Positions 27,868 to 37,040 of a stretch of 64,000 nt of DNA are shown one piece after another. Below the pieces are notes generated by a model. The model made no database searches. It was not told the origin of the DNA and saw only the letters and a program-made list of their open reading frames with translations. The translations under genes were made by a program, and so were the position numbers. Within the stretch, counting starts at the first letter, position 1, and the number at the start of each line of letters is the position of its first letter. Source of the stretch: Alcaligenaceae bacterium SAGV5 (GTDB taxonomy: Bacteria; Pseudomonadota; Gammaproteobacteria; Burkholderiales; Burkholderiaceae_B); contig SPDP01000001.1 of assembly GCA_009360345.1 (NCBI GenBank), positions 1,798,001 to 1,862,000 on the forward strand, in the 5' to 3' direction.

Positions 27868-30566
27868 TTTCTCTCCTGGATGTTCACGGCGACAGCTGCC
27901 GTCAATTCTCGCAATACCTGGGGAATCAAGCCGCCCTGGCGGTAGCACTCGACCTCCTCCACGGTGTCCAGCCGGCACCGGACCGATATTTCCGCGCGGG
28001 TACCGTCGGTTCTCATGATCGACAATCGCAGGATCGCGCCCGGCGTGAGGACGGGTTCCATACACCAGAGATCGAAAATCTCCGTCCCGTCGATCTTCAA
28101 CGACCGACGGGTCTCGCCACTCAGGAACTCCACGGGCAAGACCCCCACATTGACCAGGTTCGCGCGGTGTATACGCTCGAAACTCTCGGCCAGCACAGCC
28201 TCCACGCCAAGGAGCCGTACCCCCTTCGCGGCCCAGTCGCGCGATGAGCCGGCTCCGTACTTTTCGCCAGCCACGACCAGGGAGCCCACGCGCCGCTGCC
28301 GATAGGCGGTTCCCGCTTCGAATACCGTGACCAGCCTGCCATCCGGCTGGAGCCGGGTCACACCGCCCCGTTGTTCGCCCGCCATCTCATTTCTCAAATG
28401 CGGGTTGACGAAAATCGAGCGGATCCCCAACTCATGATTGCCGCGCCGAGTGCCGTAGGTATTGAAATCCGACGGTCTGACGCCATGGTCCAGAAGATAC
28501 TGGCCGGCCGGGCCGCTGGCCGCGATCTCGCCATTGGGCGCGATATGGTCGGTGGTGATTTCATCACCCAGCACGAGCAGCGGCCGCAGACCCGACAGAG
28601 GAAGGTCCCGAGGCACGGCCATGTCGGGCTCGACGAAGGGCGAGGGCCGAAGATAGGTGCTGGCAGCGCTCCACGAATACCGATCGTCCGACGTGGCCAG
28701 CGATCGCCATCTGGCATCGCCTTCGGCGGCCGTCTGATAGTGACGCGCGTACGAACGCGGATCCACCAGATCCGCCATGGCCCGTCGGATCTCTTCGCGA
28801 GACGGCCAGAGATCGTCAAGATGAACGTCCCGGCCGTCGCTGTCGACGCCAAGCACATCACGCAGGGGATCGATGGTGGTTCGCCCCCAGAGCGCGTAGG
28901 CGATGACCAGGGCAGGTGACGCCAGAAAGGCCGCACTAACCCTGGGATGGATGCGTCCTTCGAAATTGCGGTTGCCGGACAGCACCGCGCACGTCCAGAT
29001 GCGACGCCTCCCGATCTCTTCCTCCAGCTCCCTGGACAAGGAGCCCGAATTTCCGTTGCAGGTCCCGCAGGCGTAGCCGACGACATGAAAACCCAGTTGC
29101 TCCATTGGCGCGAGCAGGCCGCTTTGTCTCAAATACTCGGTCACGGTCCGGGATCCCGGCGCCAGCGAAGTCTTCACCCACGGCTTGGGCTGGAGGCCCC
29201 TCGCGACCGCGTGCCGAGCGAGCAGCCCGGCGGTCACCATCCCCTCGGGGTTTGCCGTGTTGGTGCAACTCGTGATCGCCGCGATAAGAACCGCGCCATC
29301 CGGTATGCCGCCATCGGCCGCCGGTTGTTCCATCGGCCGTTCATGACCGGCGACCAGATCGGCCATCGTTCGCGCGGCCTCGGTCAACGGTATCCGCTGG
29401 TTGGGACGCGCCGGGCCGGCCAGGCAGGGTTCGACCCGGCTCAGATCGAAATCGACGACCTCGTCGAACTCGGGCTCGGGCATGCCGTCTTGCCGCCATA
29501 GGCGTTGCGCCTTGCAATAGGACTCGACCAGCGCAACCTGGTGTTCATCACGACCGGTGGATCGAAGATAGTCGAGGCAACGTCCGTCAACCGGAAAGAA
29601 CGCACAGGTCGCGCCATATTCCGGCGCCATGTTCGCAATGGTTGCGCGATCCGCCGACGTCAGCGAGTCCAGGCCGGGACCACAGAACTCCACGAACTTG
29701 TTGACCACCTTCCGTGCTCGCAACACTTCGGTCAGGCTAAGCACGAGATCGGTCGCGGTGGTTCTCCCCCCCAGCGCACCGCCAAGCCTGACCCCGACGA
29801 CGGGAGGCACCAGGATCGACAGCGGCCGGCCCAGCATCGCGGCTTCGGCATCCAGCCCGCCTACCCCCCAGCCCAGCACGCCGATCCCGTTCACCATGGT
29901 GGTATGGCTATCCGTACCGATCATCGTGTCGGGATAGACCCAGGCTTCCCCGTCCTCCTCACGGGTCCAGGCAACACGGGCCAGCGTTTCCAGATTGACC
30001 TGATGCATGATTCCCGTCTCGGGAGGAAAGGCCCGGAAATTCCGGAAAGCGCGCGAGCACCAGGCCAGGAAAGCCAACCTCTCCCGATTGCGCCCATACA
30101 TCAGATCGACATTGCGCGCATGGGCATCGGCGGTGCCCGCATGCTCGGAAATCGTCGAGTGATCGATGACGAGGTCCACCGGAATCCTGGGGTCGACGCT
30201 ACGCGGGTCGCCACCCGCGCGAGCCACGGCATCCCGCAGCGACGCCATGTCCACCATCGCGGGGACCCCCAGGAAATCCTGCAGCAGGATGCGGCCGGGA
30301 AAGAACGGCACTTCCAGGTTCCGTTCACCGGCGGCCACTCTCCGCGCGAGCGCAAGGCGAACGTCGCTGGAGGCCGCGCGTCCGGTCATGCCGCCACGCA
30401 AGACGTTTTCGCAGAGCACGCGCAGGCTATAGGGCAGGCGCGCCAATGCCGCGCCATCCACCGCGGCTGGCAGATCGCAGTAACGGTAGAGCTGGCCTTG
30501 CACCCGCAGCATCGCGGTGGCGGGATCCCGTGGGGCGGTCGCCGCCCGATGTGAAGAATTGGCCAT
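27864..30566 (-). CDS. Aconitase A family hydratase
   Basis: A 900-residue AcnA/IRP1-type protein. The 4Fe-4S ligands are in ITSCTNTANP and GYACGTCNGNSG. Other blocks are MHQVNLE, GTDSHTTMVNGIGVLGWGVGGLDAEAAMLGRP, SNRNFEGR-type SGNRNFEGRIHPRVSAAFLASPALV and GAGSSRDWAAKG. It sits inside a catabolic operon between a gentisate-dioxygenase homologue and an FAH hydrolase, not with citrate-cycle genes. A maleate- or other dicarboxylate-hydrating role is proposed; ordinary aconitase remains possible. ATG 30566 follows GGGGTGA. Confidence 0.85.
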   Translation of the reverse strand: MANSSHRAATAPRDPATAMLRVQGQLYRYCDLPAAVDGAALARLPYSLRVLCENVLRGGMTGRAASSDVRLALARRVAAGERNLEVPFFPGRILLQDFLGVPAMVDMASLRDAVARAGGDPRSVDPRIPVDLVIDHSTISEHAGTADAHARNVDLMYGRNRERLAFLAWCSRAFRNFRAFPPETGIMHQVNLETLARVAWTREEDGEAWVYPDTMIGTDSHTTMVNGIGVLGWGVGGLDAEAAMLGRPLSILVPPVVGVRLGGALGGRTTATDLVLSLTEVLRARKVVNKFVEFCGPGLDSLTSADRATIANMAPEYGATCAFFPVDGRCLDYLRSTGRDEHQVALVESYCKAQRLWRQDGMPEPEFDEVVDFDLSRVEPCLAGPARPNQRIPLTEAARTMADLVAGHERPMEQPAADGGIPDGAVLIAAITSCTNTANPEGMVTAGLLARHAVARGLQPKPWVKTSLAPGSRTVTEYLRQSGLLAPMEQLGFHVVGYACGTCNGNSGSLSRELEEEIGRRRIWTCAVLSGNRNFEGRIHPRVSAAFLASPALVIAYALWGRTTIDPLRDVLGVDSDGRDVHLDDLWPSREEIRRAMADLVDPRSYARHYQTAAEGDARWRSLATSDDRYSWSAASTYLRPSPFVEPDMAVPRDLPLSGLRPLLVLGDEITTDHIAPNGEIAASGPAGQYLLDHGVRPSDFNTYGTRRGNHELGIRSIFVNPHLRNEMAGEQRGGVTRLQPDGRLVTVFEAGTAYRQRRVGSLVVAGEKYGAGSSRDWAAKGVRLLGVEAVLAESFERIHRANLVNVGVLPVEFLSGETRRSLKIDGTEIFDLWCMEPVLTPGAILRLSIMRTDGTRAEISVRCRLDTVEEVECYRQGGLIPQVLRELTAAVAVNIQERK

Positions 30567-30570
30567 CACG

Positions 30571-31611
30571 TCACCCCTGCGCTTCGCGCCACAGCCCGAC
30601 CGCCTTCAGAAGCGGGGCGTTCGACACCGAGAAAACGAAGCTTTGCCGCACGGCTTCGAGCCGCAGCTCGGTCCATGACGGCACCAGCAGCATGTCGTGA
30701 AGACCCAGGAGGTACGAACGTCCTCCAAGGCTTGCGCGCACCTCTCCTTCCGTCACGACCAACAACGACGTTTCCGTGCTCTTCAGCGGCCGGGTAACCA
30801 TGCCGCCGGGCAAGGCCTGGAGATGGGCGGCAATGGTCGGCAGCACGGCCCCACCGCTGCGAGGGTCGATGTACTGGAGCTTGACGCCTCGCCAGGGATC
30901 GAGCTCCCCGGCACTCATCAGTTGCATGACGGCCGCGCGTGATCGCGTGTAGGCATAGCGCTTCAAATAGCGTCCGTCCGTCAAGGCGGCATCGATGCCG
31001 CCGGTTGGCAACATGCCTTGGCCGAACATGGCTTCCGAAGTACCCGGCGGCGACGACAACTGTTGGCGCTCGTCACCTCCCCATTCACGGAACTCCGCAT
31101 CCAGGGTCGCCACCAGCGGAACGTCGAGCACGTCCAGCCAGAGAGCGGGGTCCTGGCCGTCATGGCCATGGTCATGCCACGCCCAGCGCGGCGTGACGAG
31201 CAGGTCGCCTGGTTCGATCGGCAGGCGTTCACCATCGATCGCCGCGTGGGCGCCGTTCCCTTCGAACGCGAACCTGAGTGCCGCCTGCGAATGACGGTGC
31301 ACCGGAGCCACCTCCCCCGGCAGCAGCAACTGCACGCCGGCGAACAGCGTCGGCGACATGCTCCATGTACCGGACATCGCCGCATTCTCGAGGATGAGGA
31401 CTCGCCGCTCGCACTCCGCGTGCGACATGTGCGGCGCCGCGCGCAGCAACAAGCTCCTTATGGCCGCGTACGACCAACTTTGCGGCGCGCATCGGCTTTC
31501 CGGCTGCCCGCGCATGCCGGGGCGCCTCCACATCGGCGCCAGACCCGCGGCCCGCGCTTCGCTTTCCAAGACATCGAGGGGCTTCATGGCCGTTCCCGTC
31601 GCCGCGCTCAT
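30571..31611 (-). CDS. Gentisate 1,2-dioxygenase family cupin
   Basis: A 346-residue bicupin dioxygenase. The first cupin shows LLLPGEVAPVHRHSQAALRF (metal histidines), IDGERLPIEPGDLLVTPRWAWHDHGHDG and LDVLDVPL; the second has VKLQYIDPRSGGAVLPTIAAHLQALPGG. This pattern matches gentisate and related salicylate 1,2-dioxygenases, Fe(II) enzymes that open the ring between carboxyl- and hydroxyl-bearing carbons. The start overlaps the upstream Bug gene by four bases. A start at 31587 (MKPLDVLE) is an alternative. The exact substrate is not determinable. Confidence 0.85.
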   Translation of the reverse strand: MSAATGTAMKPLDVLESEARAAGLAPMWRRPGMRGQPESRCAPQSWSYAAIRSLLLRAAPHMSHAECERRVLILENAAMSGTWSMSPTLFAGVQLLLPGEVAPVHRHSQAALRFAFEGNGAHAAIDGERLPIEPGDLLVTPRWAWHDHGHDGQDPALWLDVLDVPLVATLDAEFREWGGDERQQLSSPPGTSEAMFGQGMLPTGGIDAALTDGRYLKRYAYTRSRAAVMQLMSAGELDPWRGVKLQYIDPRSGGAVLPTIAAHLQALPGGMVTRPLKSTETSLLVVTEGEVRASLGGRSYLLGLHDMLLVPSWTELRLEAVRQSFVFSVSNAPLLKAVGLWREAQG

Positions 31612-32594
31612 TCGGAACGCATCCCGGCATCCCGCGCGACCTGGGAGAGACGCTCGAGGTCGCGCGCCATGAGGTTCTCGAGTTCCTGTGGAGAACTCGT
31701 CTGCGCTTCGAACATGAGATCGGCCAACTGCTGCTTGAAGCCGGGATCTTTCAAGATTGCCTGCAAAGCCGTATTGAGCCTCGCCGTCACCGCCGGCGGC
31801 ATCCGCGCCGGCCCCAGGAAACCGTACCAGGCGGTCAGCTCCACGCCCGGAAAGCCCAGTTCGGCGAATGTCGGCGTATCGGGCAACAACGACGAACGCG
31901 TGGGCGCGGTCACGGCCAGCGGTACCAGCTTGCCCGCTCGGGCCAGCGGGACCGCGTCCGGCCCGAAGAGGTAGATGAGAGGAACATGGCCGCCCAGCGC
32001 ATCCGTGATGGCTTGCGTGATCCCCTTGTATGGGACGTGCTGCAAGGGAACGTTCGCCGCGCGCCGGAAAAGCTCGCCGGCGAGGTGGCCCGCCGTGCCG
32101 ATGCCCGCGGAGGCGTAGTTCATCCCTCCCGTAGAAGCCTTCGCCTTCTTGATGAGGTCGGAGACCGAGGCAATGTCCGCGCCGGGATACGCCATCAGCA
32201 CGGAGGGGGTGTACCCCACCAGCGAGATCGGCGTGAAGTCTCGCAGCGGATGGTAGGAGAGTTTGCCGTTGATGCTGCCATTGATGACGTGCACGACATT
32301 CGCGCTCAGGAGCGTGTAGCCGTCGGGGGCCGAATGGGCCACGGCCTGCGTGCCAATAATCGCGCCCGCCCCCGGCCGGTTGTCAATGATCATGGGCTGG
32401 CCCAGCCGGGATGCCAGTTGCTCGGCGATCCGGCGTACCAGCAGGTCGTTGGCGCTTCCCGGGGGAGCGGGTACGACCACCTTGATAGGCTTCGAGGGAT
32501 AGCCCGGGTCCCCCTGCGCCCCGCAGGCAAAAGGCAACGATAGAGCGAGGGCGAAAGCCCCCGACACGGCACGTCTTGCACGGTCTTTTTTCAT
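31608..32594 (-). CDS. Bug-family (tripartite tricarboxylate) solute-binding protein
   Basis: A 328-residue periplasmic receptor. The signal peptide ends near FACGA; then YPSKPIKVVVPAPPGSANDLLVRRIAEQL, IDNRPGAGAIIGTQAVAHSAPDGYTLL and VPYKGITQAITDALGGHV, all Bug hallmarks. GGAGA precedes the ATG. It is the first gene of the gentisate-type operon, so its ligand is probably an aromatic or dicarboxylic acid. TctA/TctB-type membrane subunits are not encoded in the window, a common situation in Bordetella. Confidence 0.92.
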   Translation of the reverse strand: MKKDRARRAVSGAFALALSLPFACGAQGDPGYPSKPIKVVVPAPPGSANDLLVRRIAEQLASRLGQPMIIDNRPGAGAIIGTQAVAHSAPDGYTLLSANVVHVINGSINGKLSYHPLRDFTPISLVGYTPSVLMAYPGADIASVSDLIKKAKASTGGMNYASAGIGTAGHLAGELFRRAANVPLQHVPYKGITQAITDALGGHVPLIYLFGPDAVPLARAGKLVPLAVTAPTRSSLLPDTPTFAELGFPGVELTAWYGFLGPARMPPAVTARLNTALQAILKDPGFKQQLADLMFEAQTSSPQELENLMARDLERLSQVARDAGMRSE

Positions 32595-32664
32595 GAAGTC
32601 TCCGTTGAGAACGGGCGTTTGCGGCCGCCCTGGCGACAGCCGATTGCACGCGTCACCATTATTT

Positions 32665-32701
32665 TAGAACGCATTCTATTTTATGATCCACCTATTTTCA
32701 A
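32665..32701 (-). promoter_or_regulatory. Canonical promoter overlapped by a palindrome, for the gentisate-type operon
   Basis: On the minus strand, TTGAAA (32701-32696), exactly 17 bases, then TAGAAT (32678-32673): a near-consensus sigma-70 promoter about 75 bases before the Bug gene. The palindrome TAGAACGCATTCTA (32665-32678) covers the -10 element, as expected of a repressor operator. The adjacent IclR-type gene is the likely binder. Confidence 0.75.
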
Positions 32702-32866
32702 GGGGAACGGCGTCGAAACACGAGGGACGAAAAGCGGCCGGCCCGATCGCCGGATCAATGACCCGGGAGCCTCACTTCAAATGAACAAGGGATGCGAAGG
32801 AGCCGTCACCGTCCGTGCGGGGCATGATCCACGCCGGACGCTGGGAAGCCTCGTGCGGAGGCTGTG

Positions 32867-33652
32867 CTATTGCTGGGGTGCGAGCACGGCGTCGAAACGC
32901 TCGGCGGGGCCGCCCAGGCCCTGCGTAAGCTCGGCCGCTGCTTCCAGGACTTTGCGGGAAATGAGCTGGACCGCCTCTGGCGTAAAGCGAAACCGGGGGC
33001 CGCTGACGCTCAAGGCGCCCGCGAGGTCGCCATCCAGTCCGAACACGGGAGCTCCTATGCCCGCCATGTCCTTTTCGATCTCGCCGACCGCCACTGCCAG
33101 CAGGTTGTCGCCGGCCGGCCTGTCCGTGCGGGCACCAGCCGCGAATGTCGTCAGGACCCGACCCGCGGAACCCAGTCCCATCGGACGCACATCGCCGGCA
33201 TACAGGTGATCGCGAATGATCTGTTTGGAATCGACCCGGAAGAGCACCACGCGAACGTTGTCTTGCACGATGTTGAACGAGGCGCTTTCACCGGTCTCGT
33301 CGGACAGGCGCTCGAGGACCGGCATGATCAATTCCCGGGGGCGCAGGTTGCGCTGGTAGTGCGCACCCAGCCGAAACGGCTTGGCCCCCACCTGATAGGC
33401 GCCGTCGGCATGCCGAAGAATGTAGCCGCGAGCCGCCAGGGTCTGGGTCAGGCGAAGAATCGTGCTTTTGTAGAGTCCGGTCCGTTCAGCCAGCTCCGCC
33501 AGGGACAGCGTTTCCCGCGTGGTCAGGAACGCGTCCAGGACGTCGAGGGCGCGCTCGACCGCGGCGACAGTCTTGGCCCCGCCGTCCTGGTCGGATACGT
33601 CGACCGACACAGCCTTCTTCGACTGCGACTCTCGTTTTTCTCGAACCGTCAT
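32867..33652 (-). CDS. IclR-family transcriptional regulator of the gentisate-type operon
   Basis: A 261-residue IclR regulator. A polar leader is followed by the winged helix AAVERALDVLDAFLTTRETLSLAELAERTGLYKSTILRLTQTLAARGY and an effector domain with LSDETGESASFNIVQDN and PMGLGSAGRVLTTFAAG. It is upstream of, and codirectional with, the Bug-cupin-aconitase-FAH genes, separated by 272 bases containing their promoter and a palindrome. Local regulation of that operon is inferred. Confidence 0.88.
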   Translation of the reverse strand: MTVREKRESQSKKAVSVDVSDQDGGAKTVAAVERALDVLDAFLTTRETLSLAELAERTGLYKSTILRLTQTLAARGYILRHADGAYQVGAKPFRLGAHYQRNLRPRELIMPVLERLSDETGESASFNIVQDNVRVVLFRVDSKQIIRDHLYAGDVRPMGLGSAGRVLTTFAAGARTDRPAGDNLLAVAVGEIEKDMAGIGAPVFGLDGDLAGALSVSGPRFRFTPEAVQLISRKVLEAAAELTQGLGGPAERFDAVLAPQQ

Positions 33653-33737
33653 ACCCTTGCAACACCCCAGTTAGCCGAGCGAGCCGAGTAGTCTATCTCA
33701 CTCCGGCACGGCTTTATGGCGTTGCTGGGTCCCGGTC

Positions 33738-34826
33738 CTAGCCGATCAGCGCATTGACCAGCGCGCCGCCGCCCACCAGCCAGACGAACAGCAGCCCCGC
33801 CAGCAGCAACGGACGCATCCCGGCGCGGCGGATGGCGCCGACATGCGTCGTCAACCCCAGCGCGGCCATCGCGATGGCCAGCAGCAAGGTATCGAAGTCG
33901 ATCGCGGCCGACATCAGCCAGTCAGGGATCCGCACCAACGAATTGAACACCACCATGGCGATGAAACCGACGGCGAACCAGGGGATGCACAGGCTGCTGC
34001 CTTCGCCCTTGCCTTCGGCCTTGCCCCGGGCGCCCTCCCAGGCCAGCCAGGCGGACAGGCCCAGCAGGAACGGGGCCAGCATCATGACCCGCACCATTTT
34101 CGCGATCACGGCGGTGTCTGCCGCCTCGGTTCCCACCGCGCGGGCCGCGGCGATGACCTGGGCCACCTCGTGCACCGTGGAGCCGACGTAGACGCCGAAG
34201 CCGTGCGTGCCACCGGGTATCAGGCCCCATTGCTGGTTCAGCTCATACAGGAAAGGGTAGAGAAACATCGACACCGTGCCGAACACCACCACCGTCGCGA
34301 CCGCCACCGCGACCTGGTCGGCCTTGGCGCGCAACACCGGCGCGGTGGCCATGACCGCGGCGGCGCCGCAGATGGAGCCGCCGGCCCCGATCAGCCAGGC
34401 CGATGTCCGGTCGAGCTTGAACACCCGCGTCCCCACCAGCCAGGCCAGGCCGAAGGTCGACAGCAGCATGACCGCGTCGATGGCCACGCCCGCGGCGCCG
34501 ACGCCGCCTATGTCCTGCCACGTCAGGCGCAGGCCATACAGGATCACGCCCGCGCGCAGCAGGGTCTGCTTCGCCACCCCTACTCCGGCCGCGCTGGGCG
34601 CGGCGATGCGCGGATAGACGGTGTTGCCCACCAGCATGCCCAGCACGATGGCCAGCGTCAGCGCGCTGAGCCCCCGGCTGGCGAAGAAATCCCACCCTGC
34701 CAGCCCCATCGCGGCGACTCCGATGGCGGTCGCCAGCAGCAGGCCGGGGGCCACCTGCCGGAAGAATCCGGCCTTGCCCTGGGAAGAACGGCCGGCGGCG
34801 ACATGGGTGGCAGACGAATTCGACAT
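33738..34826 (-). CDS. yeiH: YeiH/UPF0324 family membrane protein, putative sulfate exporter
   Basis: A 362-residue polytopic membrane protein with about ten spans. Family motifs are LALAIVLGMLVGNTVYP-like LTLAIVLGMLVGN, KQTLLRAGVILYGLRLTWQDIGGVG, IGAGGSICGAAAVMATAPVLRAK and GVYVGSTVHEVAQVIAAARAVG. YeiH proteins are annotated as putative sulfate exporters; direct evidence in the family is limited. It is divergent from a YeiE-type LysR regulator, the same pairing as in E. coli, which supports both assignments. Confidence 0.88.
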   Translation of the reverse strand: MSNSSATHVAAGRSSQGKAGFFRQVAPGLLLATAIGVAAMGLAGWDFFASRGLSALTLAIVLGMLVGNTVYPRIAAPSAAGVGVAKQTLLRAGVILYGLRLTWQDIGGVGAAGVAIDAVMLLSTFGLAWLVGTRVFKLDRTSAWLIGAGGSICGAAAVMATAPVLRAKADQVAVAVATVVVFGTVSMFLYPFLYELNQQWGLIPGGTHGFGVYVGSTVHEVAQVIAAARAVGTEAADTAVIAKMVRVMMLAPFLLGLSAWLAWEGARGKAEGKGEGSSLCIPWFAVGFIAMVVFNSLVRIPDWLMSAAIDFDTLLLAIAMAALGLTTHVGAIRRAGMRPLLLAGLLFVWLVGGGALVNALIG

Positions 34827-34935
34827 AAGCTAATAACTTCCGGAATGAATGCCCTCCACTCTAAGGAAGTCCTTCGATACGGCAAAACGGTTTATTTTTG
34901 TATATTCAAGCTGGAAAACTGGTAATTCGAGTTAT

Positions 34936-35895
34936 ATGGAAGCCTTGCGCCTGACCCTGCGCCAATTGCAGATATTCGCCGCCGTCGCGGACACCGGCAG
35001 CACCAGCGCCGCGGCCGCGGCCGTGGCGCTGTCCCAGTCCGCTACCAGCGCGGCGCTGAACGACCTGGAGCGGGCCCTGGAAATGGCCCTGTTCGACCGC
35101 GTGGGCAAGCGCCTGGTGCTCAACGACAACGGCCGGGAACTGCTGCCCCAGGCCCGGGAACTGCTCGACCGCGCCACCGCGATCGAGCGTTGGGCTCGCG
35201 ACGGCCAGGGCCACGTGGGCGTGCTGCGCATCGGCGCCAGCACCACCATCGGCAACTACGTGCTGCCCACCCTGCTGGCGGGCTTCCAGCGCGAACTGGC
35301 GGACAGCGGACAGCCGCAATGGACCGCCCATGTCGCCATCGCCAATACCCTGGCCATCGCCACCCAGGTGGTGAATTTCGAGCTGGACCTGGCCCTGGTC
35401 GAGGGGCCTTGCGAACAGCCCGAACTGACCGTGGAACCCTGGCTGACCGATGAACTCGTGATCGTGGCCGGAGCGCGCGACCCCGTCGTCCCGCCGCCAG
35501 GCGGCCGGGTCTCGACAGCCAAACTGCGCGCCGCCACGTGGCTGCTGCGTGAAGAAGGTTCCGGCACCCGCGAGACCATACGCGAAGCACTGACCCCGCA
35601 TCTGCATCACATGAAATCGGGCATCGAGTTCGGCAACTCGGAAGCGATCAAGCGCGCCGCCGCCGGCGGGCTGGGCATCACCTGCCTGTCGCGCTGGGTG
35701 GTCAGCGACATGCTGGCGACCGGGGAACTGGTCGAACTGCCCACGGAGCTGCCCCGTCTCGACCGCTCGTTCTACCTGATCTCCCACTCGCGCAAACTCG
35801 CCACGCCCGGCGTACGGCGCCTGACGGCCTACCTGCGGGACTTCGCGCAAGACCCGGCGGCGGCCGGGGCCCCGGCCCGCCCTCGGGAAAAATGA
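34936..35895 (+). CDS. yeiE: YeiE-type LysR regulator
   Basis: A 319-residue LysR protein. LRLTLRQLQIFAAVADTGSTSAAAAAVALSQSATSAALNDLERAL is the DNA-binding domain; GASTTIGNYVLPTLLAGFQREL, REEGSGTRETIREAL and FGNSEAIKRAAAGGLGITCLSRWVV closely follow E. coli YeiE. ATG 34936 was chosen because homology starts there; upstream in-frame codons to 34849 lie in an AT-rich promoter region. It is divergent from yeiH and presumably controls it. Confidence 0.88.
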   Translation: MEALRLTLRQLQIFAAVADTGSTSAAAAAVALSQSATSAALNDLERALEMALFDRVGKRLVLNDNGRELLPQARELLDRATAIERWARDGQGHVGVLRIGASTTIGNYVLPTLLAGFQRELADSGQPQWTAHVAIANTLAIATQVVNFELDLALVEGPCEQPELTVEPWLTDELVIVAGARDPVVPPPGGRVSTAKLRAATWLLREEGSGTRETIREALTPHLHHMKSGIEFGNSEAIKRAAAGGLGITCLSRWVVSDMLATGELVELPTELPRLDRSFYLISHSRKLATPGVRRLTAYLRDFAQDPAAAGAPARPREK

Positions 35896-35943
35896 AGCAC
35901 AATCTCTGTTTGCTTACTGCTTCATAGCCATAGGATTCCCGGT

Positions 35944-36786
35944 ATGGATGTCACGCTAGCCAATTTCGAAGCCGAGGTTCTACAGGCCTCGCGCGAAAAA
36001 CCGGTTCTGGTCGATTTCTGGGCCCCCTGGTGCGGCCCCTGCCGTTCGCTGACCCCCATCCTCGAAAAGCTGGAGCGCGACTATGGCGGCGCCTTCAAGC
36101 TGGTCAAGGTCAACGTCGACGAAAACCAGCAACTGGCCGCCCATTTCCAGGCACGCAGCATTCCGCTGGTGGTGGCCATTCTGGGCGGACGTCCGGTCGA
36201 CCAGTTCAACGGCGCCTTGCCCGAAGGCCAGATCCGCGCCTTCATCGATCGCCTGCTGCCGCAGCCCCACGAACAGGAACACCAGCAGGCCATGGCGGCC
36301 ATGCAGGCGGGCGACGTCCCCACCGCCGAGAAACACCTGCGCGCGGCGCTCGTCCTGGACGCGGCCTACGATCCGGCGCGCATGGACTACGTCGAACTGC
36401 TGCTGACCACCGGCCGCCCCGAAGACGCCAAGGCCCAGTTCGCGCTGCTCACGCCGCAGGCCAAGGCGGACCCGCATTACGCGAACCTGGAGACCGCCCT
36501 GAACGCGGTCGAGCAGGCGCAAGACACGCCCGAGGAAACCGAGCTGCTGGCCCGCATCGAGCAGAACCCCGCCGACCTGCAGGCGCGCCTGGACCTGGCC
36601 AACAAGCGCATCGCGCGCCGCGCCTGGGCCGGCGCGATGGACGAACTGCTGGAAATCGTCCTGCGCGACCGCGCCTTCCAGGAAGAGATCGGCCGCAAGA
36701 CCCTGATCGCCGTCTTCGACATGGCCTCGGCCCAGCCCGAGCTGGTCTCGCAATACCGCCGGAAACTGTCGACGGTATTATTTTAG
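35944..36786 (+). CDS. cnoX: CnoX/YbbN-type thioredoxin-TPR co-chaperone
   Basis: A 280-residue protein with an N-terminal thioredoxin domain (LVDFWAPWCGPCRSLTPILEKLERDY, C30/C33) and a C-terminal TPR-like helical region (about 120-280: EHQQAMAAMQAGDVPTAEKHLRAALVLDAAYDPARMDYVELLL). CnoX protects substrates from overoxidation and hands them to GroEL/ES or DnaK. Unlike E. coli YbbN, which has lost the first active-site cysteine, the CGPC motif is intact, so redox activity is expected. A repeat element follows its stop. Confidence 0.9.
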   Translation: MDVTLANFEAEVLQASREKPVLVDFWAPWCGPCRSLTPILEKLERDYGGAFKLVKVNVDENQQLAAHFQARSIPLVVAILGGRPVDQFNGALPEGQIRAFIDRLLPQPHEQEHQQAMAAMQAGDVPTAEKHLRAALVLDAAYDPARMDYVELLLTTGRPEDAKAQFALLTPQAKADPHYANLETALNAVEQAQDTPEETELLARIEQNPADLQARLDLANKRIARRAWAGAMDELLEIVLRDRAFQEEIGRKTLIAVFDMASAQPELVSQYRRKLSTVLF

Positions 36787-37036
36787 CCCCCCCTACGCGC
36801 TCACGCGCGCCCCCAGGGGCGATGCGGGTGGACCGGCGGAGCCGGATCCACCGCATCCTGAGTCTAGTTCGTCTATCTTGGGTTGAGGCACCGGTGCTTC
36901 GCTGGCTGCCAGCGGTAGCAACGGTGTGGCGTACCAAGAAACAGGTACTAGACCCAGGGCGCCGCGGATCCGGCTTTGCCGGTCCGCCAGCGCCGCCCCC
37001 TTGAGGGGGCCCGCGAAGCGGGTAGGGGGTGGGTCT
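36787..37036. repeat. Dispersed GC-rich intergenic repeat, copy A (paired inverted units)
   Basis: This fills the whole gap between convergent cnoX and a Bug gene. Two units face each other: the left one begins CCCCCCTACGCGCTCACGCGCG and contains CCGGCGGAGCCGGATCC; the right one contains GGATCCGGCTTTGCCGGTCC and ends GGGTAGGGGGTGGG. About 100 bases of different sequence lie between them. Related copies occur at 48057 and 55972. Confidence 0.8.
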
Positions 37037-37040
37037 ACCT

